Shown piece after piece: positions 1 to 10,729 of a DNA stretch of 64,000 nucleotides (positions within the stretch are counted from its first letter, which is position 1; the number at the start of each line of letters is the position of its first letter). Position numbers and translations under genes: made by a program. Origin of the DNA: an uncultured Burkholderiales bacterium (GTDB taxonomy: Bacteria; Pseudomonadota; Gammaproteobacteria; Burkholderiales; Burkholderiaceae_C); the NCBI GenBank assembly GCA_903871545.1, contig CAIQHG010000026.1:1-64000 (forward strand). The letters run 5' to 3'. Below the pieces are notes generated by a model that worked only from the letters and a program-made list of their open reading frames with translations, was not told where the DNA came from and did no database searches.

Positions 1-16
1 CCTATATTTATTATTT

Positions 17-53
17 AAAAAGGATTGATTAACTTAGGTAATCAATCCTTTTT
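17..53. terminator. Bidirectional rho-independent terminator
   Basis: A perfect 15-bp inverted repeat (arms 17-31 and 39-53) encloses a 7-base loop. The arms begin with A5 and end with T5, so a U tract follows the stem on either strand. It overlaps the last codons of the minus-strand acyltransferase gene and would end that transcript. Confidence 0.8.
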
Positions 54-1148
54 TCCCTGAGTGGTTCTAAAATAAGAAGAACTTGCATGGATAAAAAATA
101 GATTAGTTTTTTCATAAATCCATTTTGACGAATTAATGCTTAATCTGTCAATAAAAGTGAGGTAATTAGCTACGAACAAGCAAACTGTAATTGAGCATAA
201 GAAATTGATATCGCTACTGGTGCTCAAGTCAATACCCAAAGTGGGTAGCTTTAAATAGAGGTACGAAGACAATGAGCAAATTACAGTTATTTGGATAAGG
301 TACAAAGTAAAAGAAATTTTTCCTAAATAACTAGATATAGTGTTTTGGAAAAAAAATCTCAATTGCGAAGAGTAACTTACTAAAAAAACGAGAAAAGCGG
401 CGGATAAACAATTTATCCATTCCCAATTGGGTGTGTAAAAAGATAATGCAATTACGGTGATTGCAAAACACACTAAGAAATGAAATTCTTTGAGATTAAA
501 AATAGTGCTTTTAAATCGATTTAATTCTGCAATAGCGTAGCCCATCATAAAACAACTTAAATCTGGCCGTTTAAACATTAAAAAAAGTGTCAGCGGAATC
601 CATACTTTAAGATTGATACCTATATTCTTTCTTATAAAGTGCAAATACAAAAAAATTAAAATAGACCCACAAATTTCGTCATACATTGTCCACAGTGAAG
701 AATTGTATGTATGCTCGGGGTCATAATTAAAAAATACATCATAAAAAGAAAATTGTAAAAGATCAGCTAAGCTGGTTTCAAATTTGAAGAAAGAGCCGAT
801 CCAAGTTTGATACAAAATGTTTGTTTCATAAACTTCTTGATTTAAGAAAAAACCGTTTTTGATAAAAATGTAGGTCAACAAACTAGTCAAAAAAATTGGA
901 ATAAGTAGTCTAAAGTACCTTGAGATAATTAAACTCACAACGGCAATTCTTTTGTTTAGTCTATTAATACTCAGGGCGTAACCTGATAAAACAAAGAAAA
1001 TTAGTACAGCTAAATGACCATTAGAGGCAAAGGCGAAAATTGGAAGCTTGTATTCAGGTCGGTTGATAGATAGAAAATTGAAAAGGTGAGATAGAACAAC
1101 CATAAGTGCTGCCCATCCTCTAAGTCCGTCTAAAAAATTAACTCGCAT
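42..1148 (-). CDS. Acyltransferase family 3 (OafA/NodX type) membrane protein
   Basis: This 368-aa polytopic membrane protein is likely to transfer an acyl group (often acetyl) to a surface polysaccharide. The N-terminus carries the family signature: DGLRGWAALMVVLSH at residues 7-21, with Arg10 and the helix-1 His. About ten hydrophobic segments follow, the usual length for a stand-alone Acyl_transf_3 domain with no SGNH extension. The ATG start is the first methionine and precedes the DGLRG motif directly. The coding sequence is strongly AT-rich compared with the metabolic genes to the right, which suggests it belongs to a variable surface-polysaccharide region extending left of the window. 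The acceptor cannot be deduced. Confidence 0.85.
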   Translation of the reverse strand: MRVNFLDGLRGWAALMVVLSHLFNFLSINRPEYKLPIFAFASNGHLAVLIFFVLSGYALSINRLNKRIAVVSLIISRYFRLLIPIFLTSLLTYIFIKNGFFLNQEVYETNILYQTWIGSFFKFETSLADLLQFSFYDVFFNYDPEHTYNSSLWTMYDEICGSILIFLYLHFIRKNIGINLKVWIPLTLFLMFKRPDLSCFMMGYAIAELNRFKSTIFNLKEFHFLVCFAITVIALSFYTPNWEWINCLSAAFLVFLVSYSSQLRFFFQNTISSYLGKISFTLYLIQITVICSLSSYLYLKLPTLGIDLSTSSDINFLCSITVCLFVANYLTFIDRLSINSSKWIYEKTNLFFIHASSSYFRTTQGKKD

Positions 1149-1681
1149 GATTAACTTGTATGTGCAGTGGTTTTAATTTGTAATTTTTTTAATTAATCTG
1201 ATCTGAAAGTCTATTTTAAACGCAGTAAAACTGAGGGAGTTAATTAAAAAATTTAGAAAAACTCGATTGAAATATCATAAATCATCACAAATAATATAGT
1301 AACAATATAGTAACTTTTATTTAAAGGTTCTTGATTTTAAAATAGATCTAGATTTTCTTATCTGTTGGCTATTTCCTTAAGTTGCAATTTGTTATTTTTT
1401 TTAAAGCTTGGTCCAGTTACGAAAATTTAAGAAAATACGCGATGACATAAAAAATAAAATCAGTGGTACTTTATAAAGAATCTCCAAGCTTAGGCTGATT
1501 TATTCAATTCAATCAGGCTAGCTCATACTATTAGTCTTTTTGATAATCCCTAGTACGGGTATTCCTATATTATTTTGCTGTAAAGTAACTTTTAAAATTG
1601 GTTACTTATATGACGCTTTTTAAATGCTTATAAATAAGATTTATTGAAATTCTTTACCTCCCTAAATTTTGGAGTATTTCG
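1149..1681. other. AT-rich intergenic region (533 bp)
   Basis: This is a very AT-rich spacer between the divergent acyltransferase and phaR genes, so it must contain both promoters. I see no convincing ORF, RNA gene or long inverted repeat. A GGAG at 1671-1674 is the ribosome binding site for the TTG start of phaR at 1682. Confidence 0.6.
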
Positions 1682-2239
1682 TTGGTTAATAGGTCGCAAA
1701 ATTCAAATCATATGCATCATTCGGTGGAAAATGCGCCACGAGTTATCAAAAAATACCCTAATCGTAGACTGTATGACACTTGTGCGTCCTCATATGTAAC
1801 GCTGTCGCAGATTAGGCAACTGGTGGTTGATGATGTTAAGGTGACGGTGGTTGATGCAAAGTCCAAAGAGGATATAACTCGCAGCATATTGTTGCAAATA
1901 ATTCTTGATGAGGAAAGGGGCGAAGTGCCTATGTTTTCTAACCCTGCGTTAGTTAATATGATTCGTTTCTACGGTCAATTGATGCAAGGTTTTATGGGAA
2001 GCTATTTAGAGAAAAATATGCAAAACTTTATGGATTTGCAATCCGAAGTGGCTGACCTTAAAAACAATCTATCAGCTGAGGGTTGGCAAAACCTTATTGA
2101 AGTGAACTCTGCGGTTCCAAAGAAATTGTTGCAATCTTTCTCTGCTAAATCAAGAGAGGCGCTTGAGCTCTTGCATCTTCAGATGGAGCAACAAACCAAT
2201 CAACTCATCGAATCGTTGAGAATAAAGCCCAAAAAATAG
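1682..2239 (+). CDS. phaR: Polyhydroxyalkanoate synthesis repressor PhaR
   Basis: This 185-aa DNA- and PHA-granule-binding repressor controls phasin and polyhydroxyalkanoate genes. The N-terminal PHB_acc domain is clear: VIKKYPNRRLYDT at about residues 21-33, then the SYVTL and VVDAKSKEDITRSILLQII segments, followed by the second accessory domain (QLMQGFMGSYLEKNM). Length is typical. The start is TTG with GGAG 7 bases upstream; an internal ATG at 1712 is the alternative. The gene is followed by rimO 47 bases downstream, a pairing seen in Comamonadaceae. No PHA synthase gene lies in the window, so its targets are elsewhere. Confidence 0.9.
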   Translation: MVNRSQNSNHMHHSVENAPRVIKKYPNRRLYDTCASSYVTLSQIRQLVVDDVKVTVVDAKSKEDITRSILLQIILDEERGEVPMFSNPALVNMIRFYGQLMQGFMGSYLEKNMQNFMDLQSEVADLKNNLSAEGWQNLIEVNSAVPKKLLQSFSAKSREALELLHLQMEQQTNQLIESLRIKPKK

Positions 2240-2286
2240 ATTTAAGCGACTCGTGTCGCCTACATATTTCCTGAGACAATGGGCGG

Positions 2287-3711
2287 ATGAACAATGAGAT
2301 TACAAACAATTTCGCTGCTAAGGCTAGTGGCGCGCGCTCTTCACGTCCCCCTCAGGTAGGATTTGTGAGCTTGGGCTGCCCCAAAGCACTGACTGATTCT
2401 GAGCTGATATTGACACAATTAAGCGCTGAAGGCTACGAGACCTCCAAGTCTTACTCCGGTGCGGATTTGGTGATCGTTAATACTTGTGGATTTATTGATG
2501 ATGCAATTAAAGAAAGCTTAGACACCATAGGGGAGGCACTTGCTGAGAACGGAAAAGTGATTGTGACTGGATGTTTGGGCGCTAAGCAAGGTAGCGACGG
2601 TCAAAATCTGGTTCAAAGCATTCACCCCAGAGTACTTGCCGTCACAGGACCTCATGCAACTCAAGAGGTGATGAACGCCGTGCATCTGCATTTACCAAAG
2701 ACTCACGATCCCTACACGGATCTAGTCCCTAAGAGAGTGTCTGCTGCGGGAATAAAACTTACCCCAAAGCATTTCGCTTACTTAAAAATAAGTGAGGGAT
2801 GTAACCACAGATGCACATTCTGCATAATTCCCTCTATGCGGGGGGATTTGGTATCAAGACCTATTGGAGACATCTTATCAGAGGCGAAAGCCTTATTTGA
2901 ATCAGGTGTGAGGGAGCTTTTGGTGATCAGCCAAGATACTTCCGCGTATGGTGTAGATATCAAGTACCGTGTTGGATTTTGGGATGGCAAGCCCATTCGC
3001 TCGAAAACGCTTGAATTAACTCAGGCCCTGGCTGATATCGCAGATCACTACGGAGCTTGGGTGAGGCTTCATTATGTTTATCCTTATCCTAGCGTAGATG
3101 AGCTAGTGCCTCTGATGGCAACGGGCCGAGTTTTGCCCTATTTGGATGTGCCCTTTCAGCATAGCCACCCAGATGTTTTAAAGCGGATGAAGCGTCCCGC
3201 TAGTGGGGAGCGCAATCTTGAGAGAATCCTGGCGTGGCGCAAACTTTGTCCCGAAATAGTGATTAGAAGTACCTTCATTGCCGGCTTTCCGGGCGAGACA
3301 GAGGAGGAGTTTACGCATTTACTAGATTTTCTTAAAGAAGCTCAACTAGACCGTGTAGGATGCTTTGCCTATAGCCCAGTTGGTGGGGCCGCAGCCAACG
3401 AGTTGCCCGGAATGCTTGATCATCACCAAAGAGAGGAGCGGCGTGAGCGTTTTATGAAAGTTGCAGAAGAAATATCTGTATCGAAGCTTCAAAAAAGAGT
3501 GGGCAGCACCATGCAAGTTCTGGTTGATAAAGCCTCCTCAATGGGTCGACAAGGCGGCGTGGGGCGCACTTATGCAGACGCGCCAGAGATAGACGGGGTA
3601 GTTCACTTGCTACCACCCCAAAAGATCAGCAAAACCCTTAAAGTAGGCGAGTTTACTAAGGTGCAAATAGTTGCCACCCAAGGGCACGATTTAGTTGGTT
3701 TACCGATATAG
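2287..3711 (+). CDS. rimO: Ribosomal protein uS12 methylthiotransferase RimO
   Basis: RimO is a radical-SAM enzyme that methylthiolates the conserved aspartate (Asp89 in E. coli) of ribosomal protein S12. The 474-aa protein has the three expected parts: an N-terminal UPF0004 domain with cluster cysteines C31, C67 and C96; the radical-SAM CxxxCxxC at C172, C176 and C179 in [11 protein letters not shown]; and a C-terminal TRAM domain ending in [22 protein letters not shown] near residue 28 is characteristic of RimO rather than MiaB. It lies downstream of phaR and ends 21 bases from the convergent FAH-family gene, with no obvious terminator between them. Confidence 0.95.
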   Translation: MNNEITNNFAAKASGARSSRPPQVGFVSLGCPKALTDSELILTQLSAEGYETSKSYSGADLVIVNTCGFIDDAIKESLDTIGEALAENGKVIVTGCLGAKQGSDGQNLVQSIHPRVLAVTGPHATQEVMNAVHLHLPKTHDPYTDLVPKRVSAAGIKLTPKHFAYLKISEGCNHRCTFCIIPSMRGDLVSRPIGDILSEAKALFESGVRELLVISQDTSAYGVDIKYRVGFWDGKPIRSKTLELTQALADIADHYGAWVRLHYVYPYPSVDELVPLMATGRVLPYLDVPFQHSHPDVLKRMKRPASGERNLERILAWRKLCPEIVIRSTFIAGFPGETEEEFTHLLDFLKEAQLDRVGCFAYSPVGGAAANELPGMLDHHQREERRERFMKVAEEISVSKLQKRVGSTMQVLVDKASSMGRQGGVGRTYADAPEIDGVVHLLPPQKISKTLKVGEFTKVQIVATQGHDLVGLPI

Positions 3712-3732
3712 TCGCCACAGGTCAGCAAAAAA

Positions 3733-4959
3733 TTAATGCTTAAAGGCTTGCAAATCTTTCATCAAAGCACTCACCCCGTAGGTCCAAGGAGGTATCAGAT
3801 TACTCTGATTTACTCTATTAATAAGCGTGCCAAGACGGGGTGTGTAGATTCTGACTTGATCGCCAATCTTATGCGTAAAGCCTTCGCCTGAAGAATTTTT
3901 GTTAGAGGTGTCTTTTTTTTCGTATTCCGCTTTCAAGGAGCCCTCAGTCATTGGTCTGTCTTGTGTGGGTGCAAACATAGTACCAAGAAAAAGCATGAAA
4001 CCATCCGGATACTGGTGACACTCGTTCAAAGTTTGTGAGACTAAATCAAGAGGTTCCCGGCTTATTTTGGACAACGCGCTTGAGCCCTTTAACAAGAAAC
4101 CGTCCTCCCCACGGATCTCCAACTCTAGCTCACAGCTCCTTATATCGTCAATGCCGAATTGATCATCAAAGAGCCTTATGCAAGGACCTATTGCGCAGGA
4201 GCCGTTATTGTCCTTTGCCTTTCCAAGCAACAGTGCACTGCGTCCTTCAAAGTCTCTTAAATTGACATCGTTACCCAGACTCGCTCCGACACACTCCCCC
4301 AAACTGTTGACTGCAAGAACAATTTCTGGTTCTGGATTATTCCAAACGCTTTTCGGGTGAATACCTATTTCCGCTCCGGTTCCTACTGCGCTCATGGGCT
4401 GAGATTTGGTGAAAATCTCCGCATCCACCCCTATGCCCACTTCAAGGTACTGAGACCATACCCCCTCTTTAATCAAGGCCTCTTTAAGTTCGAGAGCTTG
4501 CGGGGAACCTGGAACGACTTTGGATAAATTCTCTCCAATAACTGCACTCACCGCTTTTCTAACGCTTTGTGCTTTGGAGGCGTCCCCTCGCGCCTGCTCC
4601 TCAATCACACGCTCTAACATGCTTTGAACAAACGTGACGCCTGCGGCCTTGATGGCCTGAAGATCACAGGGCGCCATGAGGTGGGCGCGCATGGGGTCTT
4701 TATGCTTGAAGTGAGAGTTGCTGAGAACATCTTTAGTTTTACAAAGCTCTGGGCCGTTGTGCTCTTTAACTTTTGCAACCAAGTTACCCAGCTCCAGTAA
4801 ACCACTACAAGTTGTGGAGAGCGTACTTAAGTCAATGACGTTGTCCTTGGTCATTTTTCCCAAAACCGCTCCCCTGGCGGGGATCCAAACTTTGACAATG
4901 AGCACAGACTGCTCTAAATCCTCTGGTAAAGAAAATTGAGGAGTGAGTAAGGATTTCAT
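3733..4959 (-). CDS. Fumarylacetoacetate hydrolase family protein (sugar-acid dehydratase/hydrolase type)
   Basis: This 408-aa FAH-superfamily enzyme has an N-terminal extension of about 190 residues before the catalytic fold. The metal site is visible in the stretch WNNPEPEIVLAVNS through GASLGNDVNLRDFEGRSALL (two Glu and one Asp), followed by GKAKDNNGSCAIGP. The family arrangement resembles 2-keto-3-deoxy-pentonate dehydratases (XylX/AraD type) rather than tyrosine-pathway fumarylacetoacetase. It is the last gene of a minus-strand set (uronate dehydrogenase, TRAP binding protein, IlvD/Edd dehydratase), 66 bases after the dehydratase. The inferred role is to process the 2-keto-3-deoxy sugar acid made by that dehydratase. 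The exact substrate is not determinable. Confidence 0.75.
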   Translation of the reverse strand: MKSLLTPQFSLPEDLEQSVLIVKVWIPARGAVLGKMTKDNVIDLSTLSTTCSGLLELGNLVAKVKEHNGPELCKTKDVLSNSHFKHKDPMRAHLMAPCDLQAIKAAGVTFVQSMLERVIEEQARGDASKAQSVRKAVSAVIGENLSKVVPGSPQALELKEALIKEGVWSQYLEVGIGVDAEIFTKSQPMSAVGTGAEIGIHPKSVWNNPEPEIVLAVNSLGECVGASLGNDVNLRDFEGRSALLLGKAKDNNGSCAIGPCIRLFDDQFGIDDIRSCELELEIRGEDGFLLKGSSALSKISREPLDLVSQTLNECHQYPDGFMLFLGTMFAPTQDRPMTEGSLKAEYEKKDTSNKNSSGEGFTHKIGDQVRIYTPRLGTLINRVNQSNLIPPWTYGVSALMKDLQAFKH

Positions 4960-5025
4960 GAAGTGGATCTTTACGTTTTGAGTTCAAATGGGTTGGATAA
5001 AGGAGAGACGCAGTAACAGGCAGAT

Positions 5026-6768
5026 TCAGTGAATCTCAGGCTCGCCCGTTGAGTTTTGAAGATTCTCGGGCTCTAAAAAGTCGAAATCACATCCTTTATC
5101 TGCTTGTTGAATGTGTTTTAAGTAAAGTGTTCCGTACCCTCTGGTGAATTTAGGGGCAGGCGCAACCCAAGCGTTTTTACGTTTTTGCATCTCCTCCTCA
5201 CTGATCATTACATTGAGACGACGGGCTTCGATATCAAGCGCGATGAGGTCTCCGTCTTGTACAAAAGCCAAAGGCCCCCCCACGTGAGACTCCGGTGTAA
5301 CGTGCAAAACACAAGCCCCGTAACTTGTGCCACTCATTCGCGCATCACTGATACGAAGCATATCCCTTACCCCTTCTTTTAAAAGCTTTTGCGGTATGGG
5401 CAGTTGACCCCACTCGGGCATTCCCGGAGCGCCTTGGGGACCTGCACTGAGAAGGACGATAACGCTATTTTTATCAATCTCTAAAGTGGGTGAATCAATT
5501 CTGTTGGATAAGTCGTTGTAATCTTTGAACACCACAGCCGCACCCGTGTGTTTTCTGAGATGAGGTTCCATGGCGGCAGGCTTTATAACTGCGCCGCCTG
5601 GAGCAATATTTCCCTTTAGCACGGCTAGTCCACCGCTGGCGAGTAGAGGATTGCTCAAGGGTCTAATCACGTCATCGTTAAACACTTGTGCGTGGGATAG
5701 GTTCTCACCCAGTGTTTTTGCGTTGACGGTGAGCTGATTTAAATCGAGTAAGTGTTTTACTCTTGATAAAAGCGCTTTGAGTCCGCCTGCATAATAAAAA
5801 TCTTCCATTAAATACTTTCCGCTTGGCCTAAGGTTAGCAAGTACTGGTGTGTCTTGTGCCAATTCATCAAAGCGGTCAATAGTCAAAGCAATACTAGCCC
5901 GCTTGGCCATTGCAACCAAATGGACCAGTGAATTAGTGGACCCTCCCAAAGCAAGCACAGTGCGAACTGCGTTGTCAAATGAGGCTGCTTTGAGTATGTC
6001 AAGGGGTTTTAAATCTTCCCACACCATCTCAACAATGCGCTTGCCACTGAGTGTTGCCATTTGGGCGTGTCTGGAGTCAGGCGCTGGAATGGAGGCGGCT
6101 CCCGGTAGTGTTAGTCCAAGTACCTCAGCAGCACTCGTCATCGTAGAGGCAGTACCCATCGTCATGCAGTGTCCTGGACTTCTGGCGATTCCGTCCTCAA
6201 TTTCTTGCCAGTCTTGCTCATCGATGTTGCCTGCCCTGAGCTCGGCCCAATATTTCCATGTGTCGCTCCCACTACCCAAAAATTGACCCTTGTAATCGCC
6301 TCTGAGCATTGGACCAGCGGGCACAAAGATAGAGGGCAGGTTCATGGAGATAGCGCCCATGATTAGGGCGGGGGTAGTTTTATCGCACCCGCCCATTAAA
6401 ACGCAGCCATCGGCAGGGTATGAACGCAACAACTCCTCCGTCTCCATCGCAAGCAAGTTGCGGTACAGCATAGTTGTTGGCTTTTGAAAAGGTTCAGACA
6501 AAGAAATTGCAGGCATTTCTACAGGAAATCCCCCGGCTTGCCAAACACCTCGCTTGACCTCTTCAACGCGCTGTTTAAAGTGAGAGTGGCAGGGATTGAT
6601 ATCGCTCCATGTGTTGATAATTGCAATCACAGGCTTGCCAACGTAATCGCTTTTGTGGTAACCCATCTGAGCAGTTCTAGAGCGATGGCCAAATGAGCGC
6701 ATGTCTTTGGCGCCGTACCAGCGGTGGGAGCGAAGATCCTCGGGATTTATTTTATTTAATTTGGACAT
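5026..6768 (-). CDS. IlvD/Edd-family sugar-acid dehydratase (L-arabinonate dehydratase-like)
   Basis: This 580-aa Fe-S dehydratase removes water from a sugar acid to give a 2-keto-3-deoxy acid. [14 protein letters not shown] supplies two cluster cysteines, [15 protein letters not shown] carries the next cysteine, and the C-terminal half has the conserved [15 protein letters not shown] and [12 protein letters not shown] motifs. The start [19 protein letters not shown] and the length match the pentonate/hexonate dehydratase branch, not the branched-chain amino-acid IlvD, which normally starts differently and sits with ilv genes. Neighbours are a TRAP binding protein, a uronate dehydrogenase and an FAH-family enzyme. 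L-arabinonate is the family-based guess; an aldarate or other aldonate is possible. Confidence 0.8.
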   Translation of the reverse strand: MSKLNKINPEDLRSHRWYGAKDMRSFGHRSRTAQMGYHKSDYVGKPVIAIINTWSDINPCHSHFKQRVEEVKRGVWQAGGFPVEMPAISLSEPFQKPTTMLYRNLLAMETEELLRSYPADGCVLMGGCDKTTPALIMGAISMNLPSIFVPAGPMLRGDYKGQFLGSGSDTWKYWAELRAGNIDEQDWQEIEDGIARSPGHCMTMGTASTMTSAAEVLGLTLPGAASIPAPDSRHAQMATLSGKRIVEMVWEDLKPLDILKAASFDNAVRTVLALGGSTNSLVHLVAMAKRASIALTIDRFDELAQDTPVLANLRPSGKYLMEDFYYAGGLKALLSRVKHLLDLNQLTVNAKTLGENLSHAQVFNDDVIRPLSNPLLASGGLAVLKGNIAPGGAVIKPAAMEPHLRKHTGAAVVFKDYNDLSNRIDSPTLEIDKNSVIVLLSAGPQGAPGMPEWGQLPIPQKLLKEGVRDMLRISDARMSGTSYGACVLHVTPESHVGGPLAFVQDGDLIALDIEARRLNVMISEEEMQKRKNAWVAPAPKFTRGYGTLYLKHIQQADKGCDFDFLEPENLQNSTGEPEIH

Positions 6769-6853
6769 ACAAACAGGCTAGAACCTTCTAAAGGATAACT
6801 GCATTACTTGTTATTGAGTTAAGCGACGACAAAGGGAGCAAACCGTCAATCAT

Positions 6854-6902
6854 GTGGGCTAATCTACAGCACATGGAAAAGGGCCCTTTTCCTTTAGCCC
6901 AC
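6854..6902. repeat. Composite intergenic hairpin between dctP and dehydratase genes
   Basis: A perfect 18-nt palindrome (6875-6892, GGAAAAGGG and its complement) lies inside a second inverted pair with 9-bp arms, GTGGGCTAA at 6854-6862 and TTAGCCCAC at 6894-6902. In the minus-strand mRNA it falls about 94 nt after the binding-protein stop codon and before the dehydratase start. A stem here could protect the upstream message or partly terminate transcription. It lacks a long U tract, so I do not call it a simple terminator. Confidence 0.6.
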
Positions 6903-6995
6903 CTAGTTAAATACGAGCCGGATTATTGCAAATCATTCAACTTTAGGCGGACTAGGGCTTTGAGTTTAGGTTTACTTTTACTCTTACGTTAAGAT

Positions 6996-8036
<1,041 letters not shown>

Positions 8037-8145
8037 CTATTTTAGATTTCAAGTGAAGCGGTTCAAGAAAATTTAAAAAATGACGGTAAGTACAAACCCG
8101 GTAGTTGGCGCAACCTGCACTTTTAAATGTTCAGAGCCTAAATAA

Positions 8146-8976
8146 TTAGTTCTTTGGGTCGTAGTCTACAAAGCCATGGGGCCCCATTGCTACAAACGCT
8201 CCCCCTTGGAGTTGTGCGATGGGGTCATTTAAATCAGGCGCTGTGGTCGTTTGGTATATTTCCGTTTTAAAGCCATCAGAGCTGTCTTGGGGGTGAAAAC
8301 CCACATGTTTAGCGCGCGAGTTGTCCCACCAACTCACTGAGTTGTTGGAGGCGCCAAAAATAATGCTGTGCCCCATCGCTGGATTGGCTAAGCAGGCTGT
8401 AATTAAGCGGTGCAAATCTGCGTAACTCAGCCATGTAGCAAGCATCCTTCGGTCCTTGGGCTTGGGAAAGGAGGAGCCAATTCTCAGGCAAGCAGTTTCA
8501 ATACCGTAACGATCAAAATAAAATCTGGACAGATCCTCCCCAAACGCTTTGCTTAAGCCGTAAAGCCCGTCTGGGCGTGGGGGATCATCGGCCGTAATGG
8601 TCTGAGCCTGCGAGTAAAAGCCGGTAACGTGATTGGAGCTTGCGAAAACGACGCGTTTTACGCCGTGCATGCGGGCCGCCTCGTACAGGTTGTAAGCGCC
8701 CAAAATATTGGCCTGCAGTATAGGGCCAAAGGGCCCTTCAACAGATATCCCGCCCATATGAACCACTGCATCAACGTCCCTCAGCATCTCAAAGACCTGA
8801 GCGGAATTGGCCAGGTCAGCCAACATGATTTCCTCGTTCTCTTGGCATGCGCCAAACTCCAAAACATCGGAGAGTCTGAGCATGTTGCAATTGGACTTTA
8901 ACAAAGGGCGCAGTGCAGTGCCAAGCCCCCCTGCGGCCCCAGTTAGAAGGATTCGGTTGTGAGTTTTAAGAGTCAT
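8146..8976 (-). CDS. udh: Uronate dehydrogenase-like NAD-dependent oxidoreductase
   Basis: This 276-aa extended-SDR protein resembles uronate dehydrogenase, which oxidises D-galacturonate or D-glucuronate to the aldarolactone with NAD. The Rossmann motif TGAAGGLG is at residues 12-19, an acidic D37 ends strand 2 (NAD preference), and the catalytic Y139xxxK143 sits in LYGLSK. The segments VVHMGGISVEGPF, ANILGAYNLYEAAR, VFASSNHVTGFY, CLRIGSSFPKPKDRRML and TWLSYADL fit the Udh family closely, as does the length. It is first in the minus-strand sugar-acid set, divergent from the ABC importer. A related sugar 1-dehydrogenase activity cannot be excluded. Confidence 0.82.
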   Translation of the reverse strand: MTLKTHNRILLTGAAGGLGTALRPLLKSNCNMLRLSDVLEFGACQENEEIMLADLANSAQVFEMLRDVDAVVHMGGISVEGPFGPILQANILGAYNLYEAARMHGVKRVVFASSNHVTGFYSQAQTITADDPPRPDGLYGLSKAFGEDLSRFYFDRYGIETACLRIGSSFPKPKDRRMLATWLSYADLHRLITACLANPAMGHSIIFGASNNSVSWWDNSRAKHVGFHPQDSSDGFKTEIYQTTTAPDLNDPIAQLQGGAFVAMGPHGFVDYDPKN

Positions 8977-9331
8977 TTGTAAATATGGAAAATTGGTAAT
9001 TGAGATAAATCATGGGATTTAATCACATTCATGCGACTCGCCCTTAGGTCGCAGTCGATGAGAAGTTTGCTAGTTTGTGCTTTACTGGCCTGATATTATT
9101 TGCCCCGTTTGGTCGGGCATTTCAGTTTAGCTTAACAAACTAAAAAGAAAACGTTTAATTCTTCAAACTCGCGATTAAATTTGGTCATAATAGCGGGAAA
9201 GAGGGTTGCCAAGACAAAGCACTTTTTTAAAATGCATGAATTAAATAAATCGTCTAAACCGAATTGAAAAACTTTCAATTAGATTCAAACGAGCTTTAAT
9301 TCTTAAATTCTCAATATCTCGGAGATTCGAC
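8977..9331. promoter_or_regulatory. Divergent control region between udh and livK-like genes
   Basis: This 355-bp spacer must carry promoters for both the sugar-acid set and the ABC importer set. It is AT-rich. It contains a short palindrome AAACGTTT near 9149 and a TGCCC/GGGCA inverted pair near 9101-9119, neither strong enough to name as an operator. GGAG at about 9320 is the ribosome binding site for the gene at 9332. No regulator gene lies beside it. Confidence 0.45.
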
Positions 9332-10519
9332 ATGCTCAACATAAGCAAACGTACTTTTACTCAACTCACTGCCAAAGTGGTGTTGAGTCTCACCGCTTTT
9401 TCAGCGATCACCGCGCTGGCTGATGAGCCCTTTAAAATTGGCCTCATTTTACCCATGACCGGTCAAGCCGCTTCAACTGGCAAACAAGTTGAAGCTGGAG
9501 TTAGACTTTATATGGCGCAAAATTCTGGCAAGATTGCTGGAAGAACGGTGCAGTTGATTGTAAAAGACGATACGGGGCTCCCGGATGTGACCAAGCGTAT
9601 TGCCCAGGAACTGGTTGTCAACGACAAGGTAGACGTCTTGGCCGGCTTTGGCCTTACGCCGCTTGCCCTTGCTACTGCGCCTATTGCCACTCAGTCCAAG
9701 ACGCCTTTGGTAGTGATGGCCGCTGCTACTTCCAGTATCACACTGGCCTCGCCCTACATCATTAGGACCAGTTTCACAGTACCTCAAGCCGCGGTAACTA
9801 TGGGCGACTGGGCTTCCAAAAACGGTATCAAACGAGCAGTGACCCTGGTGTCTGACTACGGACCGGGACTGGACGGGGAAAAATTCTTTAAAGAGCGACT
9901 CATGCTCAACGGCGGACAAATCATGGAGTCGATGCGCGTACCTCTTAGAAACGCCGACTTTGCTCCTTTCCTTCAAAAGGTACGTGACCTTAAACCTGAT
10001 GCTTTATTTGTATTTGTGCCCTCAGGCCAAGGCACCCAAGTAATGAAGCAGTTTGTTGAGCGTGGTTTAGACAAAACCGGTATTCGTATGATCGGTACGG
10101 GAGATGTGACAGATGATGATTTACTAAACGGTTTGGGTGACGCGGCGCTTGGTATTGTCACAACTCACCATTACTCCGCAAGTCATAAGTCTGCTATGAA
10201 CCAAAAATTTGTAGAAGCCTTTGAAAAGGCTAATAACAAGATGCGTCCTAATTTCATGGCAGTATCAGGTTACGACGGAACCAGGGTTATTTACGAAGCG
10301 CTAAAAGCCACCAAAGGAAAGGCCGGGGGCGACGAATTGTTGGCTGCTATGAAGGGCCAGATATTTGAGAGCCCCCGTGGCCCTATATTTATTGACGCCC
10401 AAACAAGAGATGTGGTACATAATATGTATATCCGAAAGGTTGAGAAAATCAATGGCGAGTTGTACAACACAGAGTTTGAGACCATTAACGACGTAAAAGA
10501 TCCGGGTAAAGTTCAGTAA
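9332..10519 (+). CDS. ABC transporter substrate-binding protein, branched-chain amino acid type (LivK-like)
   Basis: This 395-aa periplasmic binding protein belongs to the Leu/Ile/Val-binding family (Peripla_BP_6). An N-terminal signal peptide ends near ITALA; the mature protein opens with FKIGLILPMTGQAASTGKQVEAGVRLY, the usual first lobe, then DDTGLPDVTKRIAQELV and, in the second lobe, MIGTGDVTDDDLLNGLGDAALGIVT. GGAG precedes the ATG. It is followed by permease and ATPase genes that complete an importer. Members of this family next to aromatic catabolic genes often bind aromatic acids; since a protocatechuate cluster follows at 15.7 kb, an aromatic ligand is a reasonable inference but is not shown. 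Confidence 0.88.
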   Translation: MLNISKRTFTQLTAKVVLSLTAFSAITALADEPFKIGLILPMTGQAASTGKQVEAGVRLYMAQNSGKIAGRTVQLIVKDDTGLPDVTKRIAQELVVNDKVDVLAGFGLTPLALATAPIATQSKTPLVVMAAATSSITLASPYIIRTSFTVPQAAVTMGDWASKNGIKRAVTLVSDYGPGLDGEKFFKERLMLNGGQIMESMRVPLRNADFAPFLQKVRDLKPDALFVFVPSGQGTQVMKQFVERGLDKTGIRMIGTGDVTDDDLLNGLGDAALGIVTTHHYSASHKSAMNQKFVEAFEKANNKMRPNFMAVSGYDGTRVIYEALKATKGKAGGDELLAAMKGQIFESPRGPIFIDAQTRDVVHNMYIRKVEKINGELYNTEFETINDVKDPGKVQ

Positions 10520-10587
10520 AAAAACATTAAAATAATACCCTTCAAGTTTTAAACAAACCTTAAACTTTAAAATCTTAGAGGGTCTAC

Positions 10588-10620
10588 GAGGGGAAACTCG
10601 CGTTGTGCGAGTTTCCCCTC
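10588..10620. repeat. Strong hairpin between binding-protein and permease genes
   Basis: A perfect 14-bp inverted repeat (10588-10601 and 10607-10620, GAGGGGAAACTCGC and its complement) encloses a 5-base loop. Only ATTATTT follows, so it may act as a leaky terminator or as a 3'-end stabiliser that keeps binding-protein mRNA more abundant than the permease mRNA. Confidence 0.75.
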
Positions 10621-10729
10621 ATTATTTGTTGACACCATTAAACCCGCCCAAATGCAAATGAATTCAAATAGACTTCAACCTATAAAAAAGTGTGTCTTAA
10701 CTTCTCAAACAAAAAGCTCATAAAAATCC

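Noticed and set aside
9473-9976. A 167-codon minus-strand open frame inside the livK-like gene
   Set aside because: It is antisense to a strongly supported binding-protein gene, has no motif and no ribosome binding site.
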